Assembly: GCA_946807835.1 (NCBI GenBank)
Contig: OX327699.1
Span: 5,387,001-5,451,000, forward strand
Length of the DNA: 64,000 nt
Source of the DNA: Ailanthus altissimus
Lineage: Eukaryota; Streptophyta; Magnoliopsida; Sapindales; Simaroubaceae
Direction of reading: 5' to 3'
The translations under genes were made by a program, and so were the position numbers. Each line of letters begins with the position of its first letter. Position 1 is the stretch's first letter. The notes below the pieces were generated by a model. It was given only the letters and a program-made list of their open reading frames with translations. It was not told the origin of the DNA and did not search any database. Positions 1-13,404 of this stretch are shown piece by piece.

Positions 1-857
1 TAAAAGGCTTAATTCTTATTATTTTATAATACACAAATTCTTTTAAATTAACCCCAAATTATTCTACTAAAAGTTAAGAGTTGTACTCTAATAACCCATG
101 TTATTAAGTAAAAGCCAATTTAATTAAAACTTCTTTTAATTAAATTGAGATTAGTTTTTAACCAATAATAACTACTTAGTTGACCATTTAATTGATGTTC
201 ATAATTAAAGTTAGGCATGAAAAAAATATTTTGTTTATTTAATTATTTATTTACCCTTAAGTCATTGAATGCTTTAATGATCATTTTTAATATGTTTATA
301 TTTGTAAATAAATTTACAAATAAATATTATTATTCAATAAATAATTTATTGAATAAACTGTGATTACAAATTCTAATAATTAAGTATTACAAACATCTTA
401 GGTATAATACATGAATGTAAATTCATTACTTACTCAAAATTAAAATCAATCAAACTTATTAAAAATTTTGTAAATTAAGATTTATAATATTTAGTTAACC
501 AAATCAAAATTCATAATAATCCTATTCAATGTAACATATATACTAATTTTTTTACTCAAAGTCTCTATTTCGATAATTAAGGTAAATCATCCACTATAAC
601 AAACAAAAAAATTACAATTTTACATAATAAAATACTATTTTCATTAATAATTGTAAACATAATTTAATTTATAAAAAACTTGTGATCTATACCTTCTATA
701 TTAATATCATATATTTAATACATAAATCACATATTTTATAAATATATACTCAATTATATATATAAATAAATTTTTATTAATCAAATAAAATATTATTTTA
801 CACCATAAATAATCTTGTATATTAACAATTTATTAACACTATCACCCTTAAAAAGTT
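1..857. other. AT-rich spacer, no gene seen
   Basis: About 80% A+T with short poly-A/poly-T runs. No long reading frame, no recognisable repeat and no RNA gene could be seen on either strand. Confidence 0.6.
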
Positions 858-904
858 GCGATTGTTAAGTAACATTTACTGAAAGCATCATGAAGAAAGG
901 AAAA

Positions 905-988
905 TCAGCTTAGCTTTCTGACAAGTCGCTTAATTGTATCAGGCACTGGTGCCTCACGCTCCGGAACTTTGTAATCCCATAAAACGTT
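905..988 (-). other. Possible terminal-exon fragment of unknown gene
   Basis: This lies inside a less AT-rich island (about 860-1110). On the minus strand a TTAACAG acceptor-like site is followed by 27 open codons and a TGA (905-907); the peptide includes VPEREAPVPDTIKRLV, which looks protein-like rather than random. I do not recognise it. It lies about 270 bp downstream of the S18 stop codon, so it could be S18 3' UTR that is open by chance, a relic of another gene, or an alternative 3' exon. An 84-bp frame is weak evidence. Confidence 0.2.
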
Positions 989-1257
989 CTGTTAACCATC
1001 CCATCACAGACATGCAGAGGAGACGAAAAATCATTGGGATAACAAGTATCACAGATAAAATACGTCTCTGATCAACAAAAATGTGATACCACTGGGAAAT
1101 TTGTAGAGAAAAATAGACAGTTCACATAGTTAAACACATCCAAAGTTTTTTTAAAAAAAAAAAACTGCAATCTAAATAGTCTGGGACATTCTTTGATAGA
1201 GCGACCAACTCTGCCTGACCATCTATATAATAGTTCAAAACACCAGTAAAGTGAAGC

Positions 1258-2914
<1,657 letters not shown>

Positions 2915-3014
2915 ATTGGACGTAGAGATTTGTGGGTGGAGGGGGTCTTCGGCTCGGCGTCTGAGAAGTGAAGCTGCAGCGAATCGCCAACTGAGATGTT
3001 GTATCAGGGTTTTT

Positions 3015-3072
3015 AAGGTGCTTTATATATGACGTATTTTGATTCACTTATTAATAGATTTAGGGTTTTGTG
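3015..3072 (-). promoter_or_regulatory. S18 core promoter: TATA box and telo-box
   Basis: Read on the minus strand, TATATAAAG (about 3021-3029) lies ~110 nt before the start codon. CAAAACCCTAAA (3059-3070), about 35 nt further upstream, matches the telo-box AAACCCTAA that is typical of plant translation-machinery promoters. A TACGTCA-like motif sits next to the TATA box. The leader between them and the ATG is CT-rich, as in other ribosomal-protein genes. Confidence 0.6.
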
Positions 3073-3357
3073 TTTTAAGACGATTTTGTCCTCCTTAAAG
3101 CTTATCAACCCCACCCAGCTTGTACCTTGAATTTCTCTCTATTTTCTATTTTTCCTATAAATTCATAAAATATTATCATATATGCAATATACCGTATTTT
3201 TATTTTATATATTATCAAATAGTGCTTATTTATTTTATAGAGTAATAATTTATTTACATAATTAAGATACCAAATTATATTTTATTAATATAATATTTAA
3301 TGCATTTATTATTAATTAATATTATATAACTATCATATAAATAATAAAAAGTCGATA
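3073..3357. other. AT-rich spacer upstream of S18
   Basis: Very AT-rich DNA with no open frame, between the S18 promoter and the LINE target duplication. It may contain distal S18 promoter sequence. Confidence 0.5.
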
Positions 3358-3365
3358 ACTATTTC
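3358..3365. repeat. LINE target-site duplication, 3' side copy (ACTATTTC)
   Basis: ACTATTTC sits directly before the poly-T that is the LINE poly-A tail in antisense. The identical octamer is found at 30538-30545, directly past the LINE 5' end. Confidence 0.7.
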
Positions 3366-3440
3366 ATTTTTTTTTTTAATAAAAAAGAAGAAATATCATT
3401 AGATAGAGTTAGAGAGATCCCTAATTACATCATCTTGTAT

Positions 3441-3458
3441 GAGGGGGGACCACCCCTC
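3441..3458 (-). other. Hairpin in LINE 3' untranslated region
   Basis: A six-bp G/C stem (GAGGGG with CCCCTC) closes a six-base loop about 65 nt before the poly-A tail. In several LINE families a 3' stem-loop is the recognition site of the element's own reverse transcriptase; that role here is inference. Confidence 0.45.
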
Positions 3459-3620
3459 ATCAAAACAGTTTCATTAACAATAATAAGGCTTATTTTAGCA
3501 AGACAATAGAGCTCGCAAACCGAGATATATGGCTAAACTGAGACCATCCAAAACTCTTAATCAGTGCTTGAATTTGGCTGGATAGCATTCCCAGTTTTGA
3601 GATAAGAGTCTTCTTTTGAA

Positions 3621-6600
3621 TTAACTGCGATAACCAGTGATAAACAGTTGGACTTTACAGATAATTTTTTCACCCTTAGAACTTTGAGCTAATTTAAGGC
3701 CAAAAATCATTATCATCACCTCAGCAAGTTCTGCCGAAGCAAAGTAAGCCACCTTAGAGGCTGTTGAAAGAAAGATAGCACCCTTGTGATCACAAATGAC
3801 TATTCCCAAGCCAAGGGATCCCTGTAAATGATCAACAGTAGCATCCGAATTCAATTTCAGAACATCTATATCAGGTGGCCACCAAGATAGAATTTTCAGA
3901 GGAGAAGAAGATGGTGAATGAGCATTGGCATCTTGAAACTCATTTAAGAAAGCTGAAGACCAGTCAACCACCATCTCTGTATCTAATAGGATTTCTCGCT
4001 GGAGAAAAGACTTTCTACGAAACCAACAGCGGCAAACAATGACAGCCCATTTCGATAGTTCAAAAATGGATAAACATTTGGAGCACCAAAGTGCTAAATT
4101 TATAAAGGATGTAGTCTCAGGAAAGTCTATGCCTTGTAGAAAGTAGCAAGCTGACTTAATTTTCTTTAACGAAAGACATAACCAGAGGGTATGAGCTGTG
4201 GATTCTTGGCATAAATGACACAAAGGGCAAGTATCATCAACCTAGAGGCCATGACGTTTCAAATTGGCATAAGAGGGTAACAAATTATAAGTGGCTTTCC
4301 AAAGAAAAATTCGGACCTTAGCAGGAACATGAATATGCCAGATTCTCTTCCACCAGTTAGATAAACCTACTGTCGAACAAGAAGCAGAAGGGAAAAAGAG
4401 TTTCATTGCTGGCCGATATCCACTTTTCACTATATAATGCCAAATAAGAACTTCATCAAAACCATCATAGCCAATCAGAATACTCAAGATGAGTTCTTTT
4501 TCATGACTGTCAAAATTTTGATTAATAAGAGCATGGTCCCAAGATCCCGAATTTGTTCGTAAGACAGTGGTGGTAGCAAGCAAGTTACGGGGGAAAAGAG
4601 GCTTGAAACTAAATGGTCGAGGCATTCTGTGATCATAATAGACAACAGTGTAGAACTTTGAATCACCCGCCATCTGAATCTAGATTCAATGATTTGTCGA
4701 CCCTATAGAATGCAATGCTATAGATATGACGAAGAAAAAGTAGCTTTGGCCTGCATAAAACTACAGTTAGGATAATATTTACAATTTAAAACTTTAGCTG
4801 CCAGTGAATTTGGATGGTGGAGTGGCCGTCATTCTTGCTTTGCTGGTAATGATTGGTTGAAGACATCCAAATGTCGAAACCCTAGTCTACCATCACTCTT
4901 ATGCTAGCATAGAACATCCTATTTACACCAATACAGCTTGCATTTGTCTTCAGAACCTCCCCACCAGAAACAAGCACTAAGGCTGTAAAGATCATTGATT
5001 AAAGACTTAAGGAGATGGAAGAGATTTATGGAATATAAAGGAATAGATTGAATTACTGCTTTAATAAGAATTTTCCGACCACCCGCAGAAAATAGGGAGG
5101 CCTTTCAGTTTTTAAGTTTATTCCAAACTCTCTCACAGATTTGACTAAAGAAGGACATTCGATCACGACCATCATATCTAGGGAGCCCAAGATACTTAAC
5201 ATGTTGCTTGACAATTTGTACCCCTAATAGTTGAACAATTTGCACCTCTACTGCACGGTCTAGCATGCAGCTGAAACACATAACAGACTTCTGAAAGTTT
5301 ACCTTTTGCCTTGAGACTTCCTCGTAAGATGTCAAAAGCCATTGTATTGTTATACAATCACTCATTCACGCCCTAGTAAACAGGAGGCTATCATTTGCAG
5401 AAAATAAAAGAGAGATATAAGGTCATCAGCGGCTACATTGAATACTTTGAATTTTCCCAAAAAGTTCCACCTGATAAAGAAGAGCAGAGAGGCCCTTTAC
5501 ATAAATAAAAAATAAATAAAGGGATAGAGGATCTTTTTGTTTGAGTTCTCGGGAGGGTAGTAGAGATCTTCAAACTTCGTCATTAATTAAGAATTTGAAT
5601 ATACTGAGGAGACACAATTCATAATCTTCTAACACCAAGAATTAGAAAATCTAAGATGTTTCATCATTGCTTCTAAAAAATACCACTCAATTCTTTCATA
5701 AGCCTTCGACATGTCGAGTTTTAGAGCAAGATACTCATTGTTTGTTAGAGTGCATTTTATAACATGGAGGCATTCATAACCGATAATTGCATTATCAATA
5801 ATTAATCATCCTAGCATAAAAGCACTCTGCATATCAGATATTATCTCGTTTAGGACCAACCTTAGTCTATTGGTAAGAGTCTTTGATATAATATTATACA
5901 ACACTTTGCATAGATTTATTGGGCGAAAATTAGAAAGTACCTTTGGATCATCTACTTTAGGAATAAGAACAATAAGTGTTTGGTTAATGGTACTAGGATC
6001 ACCACCATCATTTAGAATGGACAAACAAACCTGAGTTATATCCTTGCTAATAGTAGGCTAGAATTTTTTATAGAAAAGGGCAGGAAAACCGTCAAGACCT
6101 GGTGCTTTAATAGGTGACATTTGAAACACTGCACGACGAATATCATCTGCAATAAAAAAACCCATCCATAATTCTAGCGGAAGACTTAGAAAGACGTGGC
6201 TCAACACAACTAAGAATGGACTCCAATATGTCTCAGAAGTCTGGGGAAGAAGTGAATAACTCACCATAATAACTTTCGATAATAGTAGTCAGTGAGGCTG
6301 TATCAGACATCCACATTCCTTGATCATTTAAGAGGCTATGGATTCTATTTTTGTTCGCCTCACAGAAGCTTTATGATAAAAATACCATGTTTCTATCTCC
6401 CAAACAAAGCCAAATAACACAGGACCTTTGTCGTCAATATCTTTCCTATTTTTCCATCAAAGCGTCAAGATCCCATTCCACAACTTTCATCTTAGCCCAT
6501 TAAGTACTTGAGAGATTCTTGTTTAAATTGGCAAGGTTTAATTGTTTTTTTATATTATTAAATGAACCTGTAAAGTTGGTTGACAATGTTACGATTCCAC

Positions 6601-7107
6601 TCATAGAGCATAGAACCAATAAACATCATCATTGCCTAAATTCCATATAAAGAGGGTTCAGATAGGTTCTAGCCATTATGTATTATGTCCCCACACTCAT
6701 CTACCCCAGCCCAAGCTTTTTCAAAGTAGAATCGCCCTTTGATTTTTGGTGTTCAAACCTAATTGCGTTGTCACATGTAACACTACACTCTAAAAGAAGT
6801 GATCGATGATCAAAAGTAGAGAAATTCAAATGTTTAATCTTAAATGAAGAAAATAAGTTGAACCAGTTAGGATTACATAATAGCTTGTCCAGACGTTCAT
6901 GAACAAAGAGTCCTGATCTGTGGCCGTTGCACCATGTGAACTTTGGACCCTTAAACCCCAAGTCCTGAAATGAGCCTATATCCATGGTTACTCCAAAGTT
7001 ATTTATCAAGTATTTTGGTCGAAGGCAACCTCCCCTCTTTTCAAACCCATGCATAATCTTATTAAAATCACCTCTACAGAGCCAAAGAAGAGGAGAGGGT
7101 AACAAAG
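3621..7107 (-). pseudogene. LINE ORF2 relic: endonuclease C-terminus, RT, zf-RVT, RNase H
   Basis: Domains run from high to low coordinate. The APE-type endonuclease C-terminal half (7105-6701) has WLCRGDFNKIM and FDHRSLLLEC, retaining the DH pair of the SDH motif. Reverse transcriptase lies at 6267-5105: SPIKAPGLDGFPALFYKKF, IPKVDDPKVLSNFRPINLC, LDMSKAYERIEW near 5700, YLGLPRYDGRDR. The FADD box reads FSANDSLLF, with the catalytic Asp pair changed to Asn-Asp at 5395-5390. The zf-RVT region (4673-4242) has WWKRIWHIHVPAKVRIFLWK. The terminal RNase H (about 4223-3621) has DVLKLNSDAT. Frameshifts and stops separate the blocks. Plant L1 elements with a 3' RNase H domain are an established group. 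Confidence 0.9.
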
Positions 7108-7423
7108 GCGTTGTAAATATTGAAATTTATACTTACGTGCTATTCTTTTTATGTATGAATATTTATTTTATATTTATATAGTCATCATTTCATTAAATTG
7201 CTATTTATTTTTAATATATGATAAGATGCTTATTACTTTTTAGATATTATATGATGTAAAGGATTTTAGATCTGTGCTAAGAGTTAATAACATTAAGAGT
7301 TATAATTGTTAACAGTTAACACTGAGCAAGTTAACAAATTCTAAGGAGTTAAAACCTTGTTTAAATTGGGACAAAAACTTGAGAATATATATTAGTAATG
7401 ACATAGTTGCAAAAAGTTACAAA
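7108..7423. other. Unassigned insert DNA between LINE and repeat X copy 1
   Basis: AT-rich and non-coding. It cannot be LINE sequence because the LINE frame resumes at 15411 after only a few residues. It may be a diverged part of the X insertion or a separate older insert. Confidence 0.35.
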
Positions 7424-7756
7424 TGATGATATAAAACGTCATTATACAAATGTGTTCTCAAACGCTATGCTTTTGATCTAATTTTACTGATCTAGGTCTA
7501 TCAGTGAACTATTAATCTAAGATCAGTGCATGTTTATATCTGAATTATCCAAATAGTTAATTGTAGTAGACCATGAGCTTAGTGGTCTATCAGAGCCTTG
7601 TCTTGAGATGACAGGCTCTAGTGACTTGAACGGAGATCGTTTGAATGCGTTCGAGTAAATAATGGAAGCACGTATAATAGAATTATAGGAACGCATGACA
7701 GCATTAACCGAACTAGTTATGAGTTTAATAGTTAATGATCCAGTCAACAAGAATAC

Positions 7757-8871
7757 ATGGCTGCAAGGAGAAGACCACGTAGACAGCCACAATCTGTACC
7801 GATTAAGGTCAATTTGATGGAAGAAGCTAAAGATGAGCTTGAGATTAGACCACGAACAAGAGGAGCAGCTATGGGTGCACGAAGAAGGCATAACCATTTT
7901 ACCCCTCTAGTTGGTATTTTGGAGAAGAAGAAATTGATGGAGAAATTGATGGTGAATGTCTTCCAAGAGGGAGATAACAACGTCAACATGATAACTCTTA
8001 CAAGGTAAAAGCTGATTTGCCTACTTTAATGGTGCTACTAATAGAATAGTTTTTGGATTGAAAGTATGAGGTAGAGAGTTTCTTTGAAATTATAAATGTA
8101 GCTCTAAAATGTAAGCTAGCTTTAGTGGCCTACAAACTATATGGGGGTACAGGTGCTTGGTGGCAATGCCATCAAGAAGGTCAAAGATGAAAGGAACTGT
8201 CACATGTCCGTCATTGGCACTCAATGAAAACACTCATAAAAGGGCATTTTCTACAGTTGGATTATGAGCAAAATCTATTCCAACAATTCCAAAATTACAT
8301 CTTAGGAACTCGTTTTGTTTCAGCTTATATAGAAGAGTTTCTAAGGTTGCAAGTTAGGTGCAACTTGACAGAAACGGAGGATCAACAAGTGGCTAGGTAT
8401 GTCAATGAATTGAGTGATAGGATCCAAGATAGGTTGGCCATGCAACAAATATGGTTACTAGATCAAGCATAAAACTTGGCATTGAGGGCTGAGAGACTAA
8501 CAAAAAATCAGGAGGTATCTAGGGCACTACCTTATTTCAGAAATGAACCAAATACTAAGCCTACCCATACTACATCTGAGAGCAAGCTTATAGAGTCTAA
8601 AGGTAAAAAGGTAAGCAAAAGAAAATCTGAGATAAAAGGTAAGGAAATAGTGGATAGTTTAAAGGGTATTAGATGTTTTAAGTGTAATGAGATAGAGCAC
8701 AGATCTAGTGATTCTCCTAGATGCAAATTTGCCAATTTCACCCAACGTGAGCCTAAGGATGACTATGATGAACAAGAAACAACAGAGAAGAATTGTGACT
8801 TTGAAGTAGCTGAAGAAGACGGTGAGAAAGTCGTATGCATTGTAAGGAGACTGCTATACACTCTGAAATAA
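7757..8871 (+). pseudogene. Reina-like gag relic
   Basis: Retrotransposon gag in pieces: a basic, Arg-rich start at 7757, capsid-like sequence at 8224-8472 (FVSAYIEEFLRLQVRCNLTE), and a C-terminal basic part with a zinc knuckle at about 8674-8730. The knuckle reads CFKCNEIEHRSSDS: the last Cys of C-x2-C-x4-H-x4-C is now Ser, so it would not fold normally. In-frame stops and shifts occur at about 8008-8223 and 8472. Confidence 0.8.
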
Positions 8872-8940
8872 CTTGATGAGACGCAACGCAAATGCATCTT
8901 TAAAGGTAAATGCACTGTGGCTAACAAAGTGTGAAAACTT

Positions 8941-9180
8941 GTGATTGACAGTTGTAGTTGTGAGAACTTGGTTTCACAAAGCCTTATTGAGCATTTTAAA
9001 CTTAAAACACAACCACATCCAGCCCCGTATAGCATTGGTTGGATAAAGACTGGACCTAGTATAAAAATCACACAACAATGCTATTTACCATTATCTTTAG
9101 AGAAGATATACAAATCTGAAGTTCTTTGTGATATTGTAGATATGGATGCATGTCATGTGTTACTAGGGAGTCAACGGTAG
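8941..9180 (+). pseudogene. Reina-like aspartic protease relic
   Basis: A short retropepsin-like frame. MIDSCSCENLVSQSL occupies the place of the usual D-S/T-G box, but the Gly is replaced by Cys, so it is unlikely to be catalytic. It ends DACHVLLGSQR, matching the conserved H-I-L-L-G region after the flap. Confidence 0.75.
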
Positions 9181-9488
9181 TTTGATGTTGATGTAACTCA
9201 CAAGGGGAGGGACAACATGTATACCTTCAGTTGGAATCACAAGTAGATAGTTGTGGTTCCATACTAACAAGGGAATACTTCGCCAAAAGTAGGGGAGAAG
9301 ACATCATTGTCCGTGGCTCTTAAAGAGAATAATGAAACGTGCTCAAACCTGTGCTTTTCTAATAGTAAAGGGAATTGAGGAACCCATGCAACCAACACCT
9401 AAGAAGGTTCAAGGCTTATTGGCAAAATTTGTTGATGTAATGGCAAAACCGATACAACTGCCTCCAATACGAGATATTTAACATCACA

Positions 9489-10790
9489 TTGATTTTTTTT
9501 CTTGGAGCTAGCTTACCAAATCTGTCCCATTATCGTATGAGTCTAAAGGAACATAAAATCTTGAAGGAGACGGTGGAAGAGTTGCTACAAAAGGGATATA
9601 TACAAGAAACTATTAGTCTTTGTGCTGTACCTGCCTTACTTACTCCAAAGAAGAATGAAAGTTGGAGGATGTGTCTGGATAATCATGCCATCAACAAAAT
9701 GTACTGATTTCCCATCCTTAAACTTGAAGACTTGCTTGATCAGTTAAGTAATGCTAAAATATTCACCAAGATAGATTTGTGAAGTGGATATCACCAAAGC
9801 AGAATTCGTGTGGGAGACGAATGGAAGATAAATTTTAAAAGAAAAGATGGGCTATATGAGTAGCTAGTCATACCATTTTGGTTGTCTAATGCACTAAGTA
9901 CATTCATGCACTAATGACCCATGTACTTAAACTTTTTTTTATCCCACTTTGTTATTGTCTATTTTGATGATATTTTGTTTTATAGTAAAAATGTAGAAGA
10001 GCACTTTGATCATATTATGCAAGTTCTAGTTGTATTAAGAAAAAATGAGTTATTTGTAAACTTAAAGAAATGTGTATTTTTAACAAACGGACTAGTGTTC
10101 TTAGGATCTGTTATAAGTAGTGAGGGAATTCATGTGGATGAAGAAAAGGTGAAAGCTATTAGAGAATGGCCAAAATCGAAGACTATAACTGATGTAAGGA
10201 GTTTTCAAGGCCTAGCAACTTTTTATCGTAGGTTTGTTAAAAATTTCAGTACAATTATAACACCCATTACCAATTGCTTGAAGAAAGGACGATTTTAATG
10301 GGAAGAAGTTGTTGATTATTGTTTCGAATTGATCAAGGAGAAATTGACTACAACACTTATTCTATCTCTACCTGACTTTGCCAAAACTTTCGAGATTAAA
10401 TTTGACACAAGCGAGATTGGCATAGAAGCTGTTCTTTCACAAGAAAGAAGGCTCATTGCATTCTTTAGTGAGAAGTTAAGTGAAGCAAGACATAAGTGGT
10501 TAATATATCAACAAGAACTCTATGTTGTGTTGTATGCTTTAAAGACATGAGAGGCATATCTTTTGCCTAAAGAATTCATTGTCTACTCCGACCACCAATC
10601 TCTCAAGCACTTTTGAGGGCAAAAGCATGTTGATCGTATATTGTTTAGGTGAAAAACTTATCTTTAGAGATTCAATTATGTCATTGTTCATAAATCTGGA
10701 ATTACTAACTGAGTGGCAGATGCTCTATGCGTCGCACTACTCTACTTGTTACCATTTCTACTGAAGTTTCAGGTTTCGAACAAATCAATG
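9489..10790 (+). pseudogene. Reina-like reverse transcriptase and RNase H relic
   Basis: RT pieces: [20 protein letters not shown] with [15 protein letters not shown] (9489-9707), then an IFTKIDL stretch ending in a stop within the SGYH region. YFDDILFYSKNVEEHFDHI (from about 9958) keeps the catalytic Asp pair. The thumb and connection end with RSFQGLATFYRRFVKNFS. RNase H follows at 10329-10550 (LPDFAKTFEIKFDTSEIGI, IAFFSEKLSEARHKWLIYQQ) and is frayed to about 10790. At least five stops or shifts occur. Confidence 0.85.
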
Positions 10791-10864
10791 AGCTATATGA
10801 GAATGATGAAGATTTTGGTGATGTATGGACTAAGTACCTAATGAAATAGCCCTTAGGTGAATAT

Positions 10865-13401
10865 TTGGTCCAAGATGGGTATTTGTTCAAAGGGAGCAGA
10901 TTGTGTATTCCAAGGAGCTCATTACGTGACAAATTGCTAAGGGAAATGCATTCTAGCGACTTAAGCGGCCACGTGAGTAGAGACAAGATCATAGCTGGTT
11001 TGAAGGAACATTACTACTGGCCTCAGCTTAGAAGAAATGCTGAAAAGTTCGTGCAAAGGTGTTCAACTTGTCAAACGAGTATGGGGCACTTTGATAAGGG
11101 TTCATTAAGTTTAATATTTCCATCATTCAAACTTAATATTTGTTTGTAAAAATTAAAGATTGTTTGGATTTTGATGTATTTTATTATTATTATAAGTAGG
11201 TTTGGAGTCAATGGAGTAAATAGGGTCGAAACTTTAATGAAAATTAGCCAAAAAATAAATTGCGACAGTACCTGCTACAGTGATTTTCTACAGTACGAGC
11301 TACAGTAATATACCGCAGTACCCATTGTCGCGGTGACCAAAATAATGTCTCAGTGCCGCAGCGACCATGATCCAACACCGCGCCACCCATGGCGATGAAC
11401 AGTACCTTGTGAACAGTATTTTGCTACAGTAACTCGTGAACAGTAATTTAAAGACATAAATCTATAAATAAAAGGCCAAAAACCCTAATTGGAAAAAAAA
11501 AGAAGAGAAAGAATTCACAACACAAAATCAAAGATCAAAGCCAAAGATTGAAGAACCAAGATCAAGATTCAAGCTAGTCAAGATTGAGCGAAAAGTACAT
11601 CAATGAGTCATTTTGATTAGTTTTTCTTCTCTTTCTTTATCATTATATTCTTATTCTTGTTGATCTTTATGAATTGGTTTGATACTTTTGGTTTTGTGAT
11701 GGGCTAAATTGTTCATCTAGGATTAGACTATGTGAACTTAGTATGGATTTGGATTGTGTTAATTTTTAGTTTATGAATTTAATACATTCAATTGATTCAT
11801 TCTATCTGAAGTTTTAATGCTTTCATTATACCTGATCAATATTTTGAATGATTGAGGAACCATAATGAACTTGACAAAGAGATTCATATGTTTAACCTAG
11901 GATAGTTTGATGCATGATTATAGGGTAACAACTATGAGTTCCATCTAGGATAGACATATACCTAGATGGCATGTATGGTATAATTTAGACTTGATCTTAA
12001 TGAATTACATTCTGATTTGATTACCATAGATATATAGGTGATTGTTAGAATGTGTAATATAGTCACTTGATCATCGACAGAGGCTTGTGATGAGATTAAT
12101 ATCTAAGCCAATAATTGGTATTAAGAGATTAACTAAGAGGTTAAAAAATCCAATGAAATACTAGGGGACAAGTCAAAACCCTAGATTATCTTTATTTATG
12201 AATTCTATTATTTACTTTTGTTTAGTTTATTTGATAGAGTAGATTAGTTAAATAAATTTCAGATTTTGATTTTCTGAATAAAAGTTAAGTATGTATAATT
12301 TTTGTACTTGATTTATAGAATTAGATCGCATAGTCTCTGTGAGATCAATATCTGGACTTAAAATCCTATATTACTTGATACGATAGCATGTACTTGCGCT
12401 TAGCTGTTAAAGCACATATCATAGTCACAAAACACAAGTCTGTACATGCTTTTACTTATTCCTAATGCACATTGGGATGACATCTCTATGGACTTTGTAC
12501 TTTGTTTACCAAGGACCCAGAGGGGCAATGATGCCGTATTTGTGATGGTTGATTGATTTTTCAAAATATCACACTTTATTCTATGTCGTAAGATAACAGA
12601 TGCACATCATATAGCCAAACTATTCTTTAAAGAAGTTGTTCGTTTACATGGTGTACCACTTTTCATCACTTCAAATAGGGACAATAAATTCTTGGCAGCT
12701 TTTTGGCTAACTTTATGGAAAAGATTTAGGACTGCATTGAAGTTTTCTAGCACAACACATCCCCAAACCGATGGCCAACAAAAGTGGTAAACCGTTCTTT
12801 GGAAAATCTGATTAGATGCATATGTGGAAATAATAAGGGACAATGGGACTTTGCTTTGGCACAAGTTGAGTTTTGTTACAACAACTCAGTCAATCGTTCC
12901 ACCGGAAGGAGTCCTTTCTCTATTGTTTATACTAAAATTCCAAGGCATGTTGTGGACTTAGTCAAACTTCATTCTACTGCAGGTTTTAGTGCAACTGCAT
13001 TTGCTTTAGCGGATATATATTCAAAGATATTCCAAGAGGTGCATTAATCATTAGAGAAGAATAACCTTAAATATAAGGCAACTGTAGACAAGCATCGAAA
13101 ACATCAAATGTTTGAGGTGGGCGATAATGTGATAGTACATTTACGTAAGAAGAGGCTACATGCGGGAGTTTATGGCAAACTAAGGCAGAAACGTTATGGT
13201 CCTTTTAAAGTTTTGAAGAGGATCAATGATAATGCATATGTGATAGACCTACCCGATGATATAGGCATATCAAAAACTTTCAATGTAGCAAATATCTCCA
13301 CCTATCATCCTGAAGGCAACCTATATGGTCACTCGAGAACCAATTTTTTTCAAGTGGAGGAGAATGATGGGGGACAGCAGCACAATAGCTCATGTGGGTA
13401 G
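10865..13401 (+). pseudogene. Reina-like integrase relic split by a solo LTR
   Basis: The zinc-binding HHCC region lies at 10865-11090 (HSSDLSGHVSRDKI, EHYYWPQL, CSTCQTSMGH). The catalytic core resumes only at about 12428, after 1.33 kb of inserted [18 protein letters not shown] (12472 on), [20 protein letters not shown] and a HPQTDGQ region whose next codons are damaged. The C-terminal part (13108-13401) has FEVGDNVIVHLRKKRL, YGPFKVLKRINDNAYVIDLP and FNVANISTYHPEG. The second catalytic Asp motif reads SNRD instead of SDRD. It is a pseudogene. Confidence 0.85.
11092..12421 (+). mobile_element. Solo Athila-type LTR inside integrase relic
   Basis: It begins TGATAAGG and ends CATATCA. It aligns along its length with the two LTRs of the Athila element at 42071-48261: the same TTTAATATTT start, CTATAAATAAAAGGCC TATA region, GAACTTGACAAA block, ATAGGTGATTGTTAGA block and GATAGCATGTACTTGCGCTTA end. 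No internal domain is attached, so it is a solo LTR, presumably left by LTR-LTR recombination. I could not define a clean 5-bp target duplication. Confidence 0.8.
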
Positions 13402-13404
13402 CCC

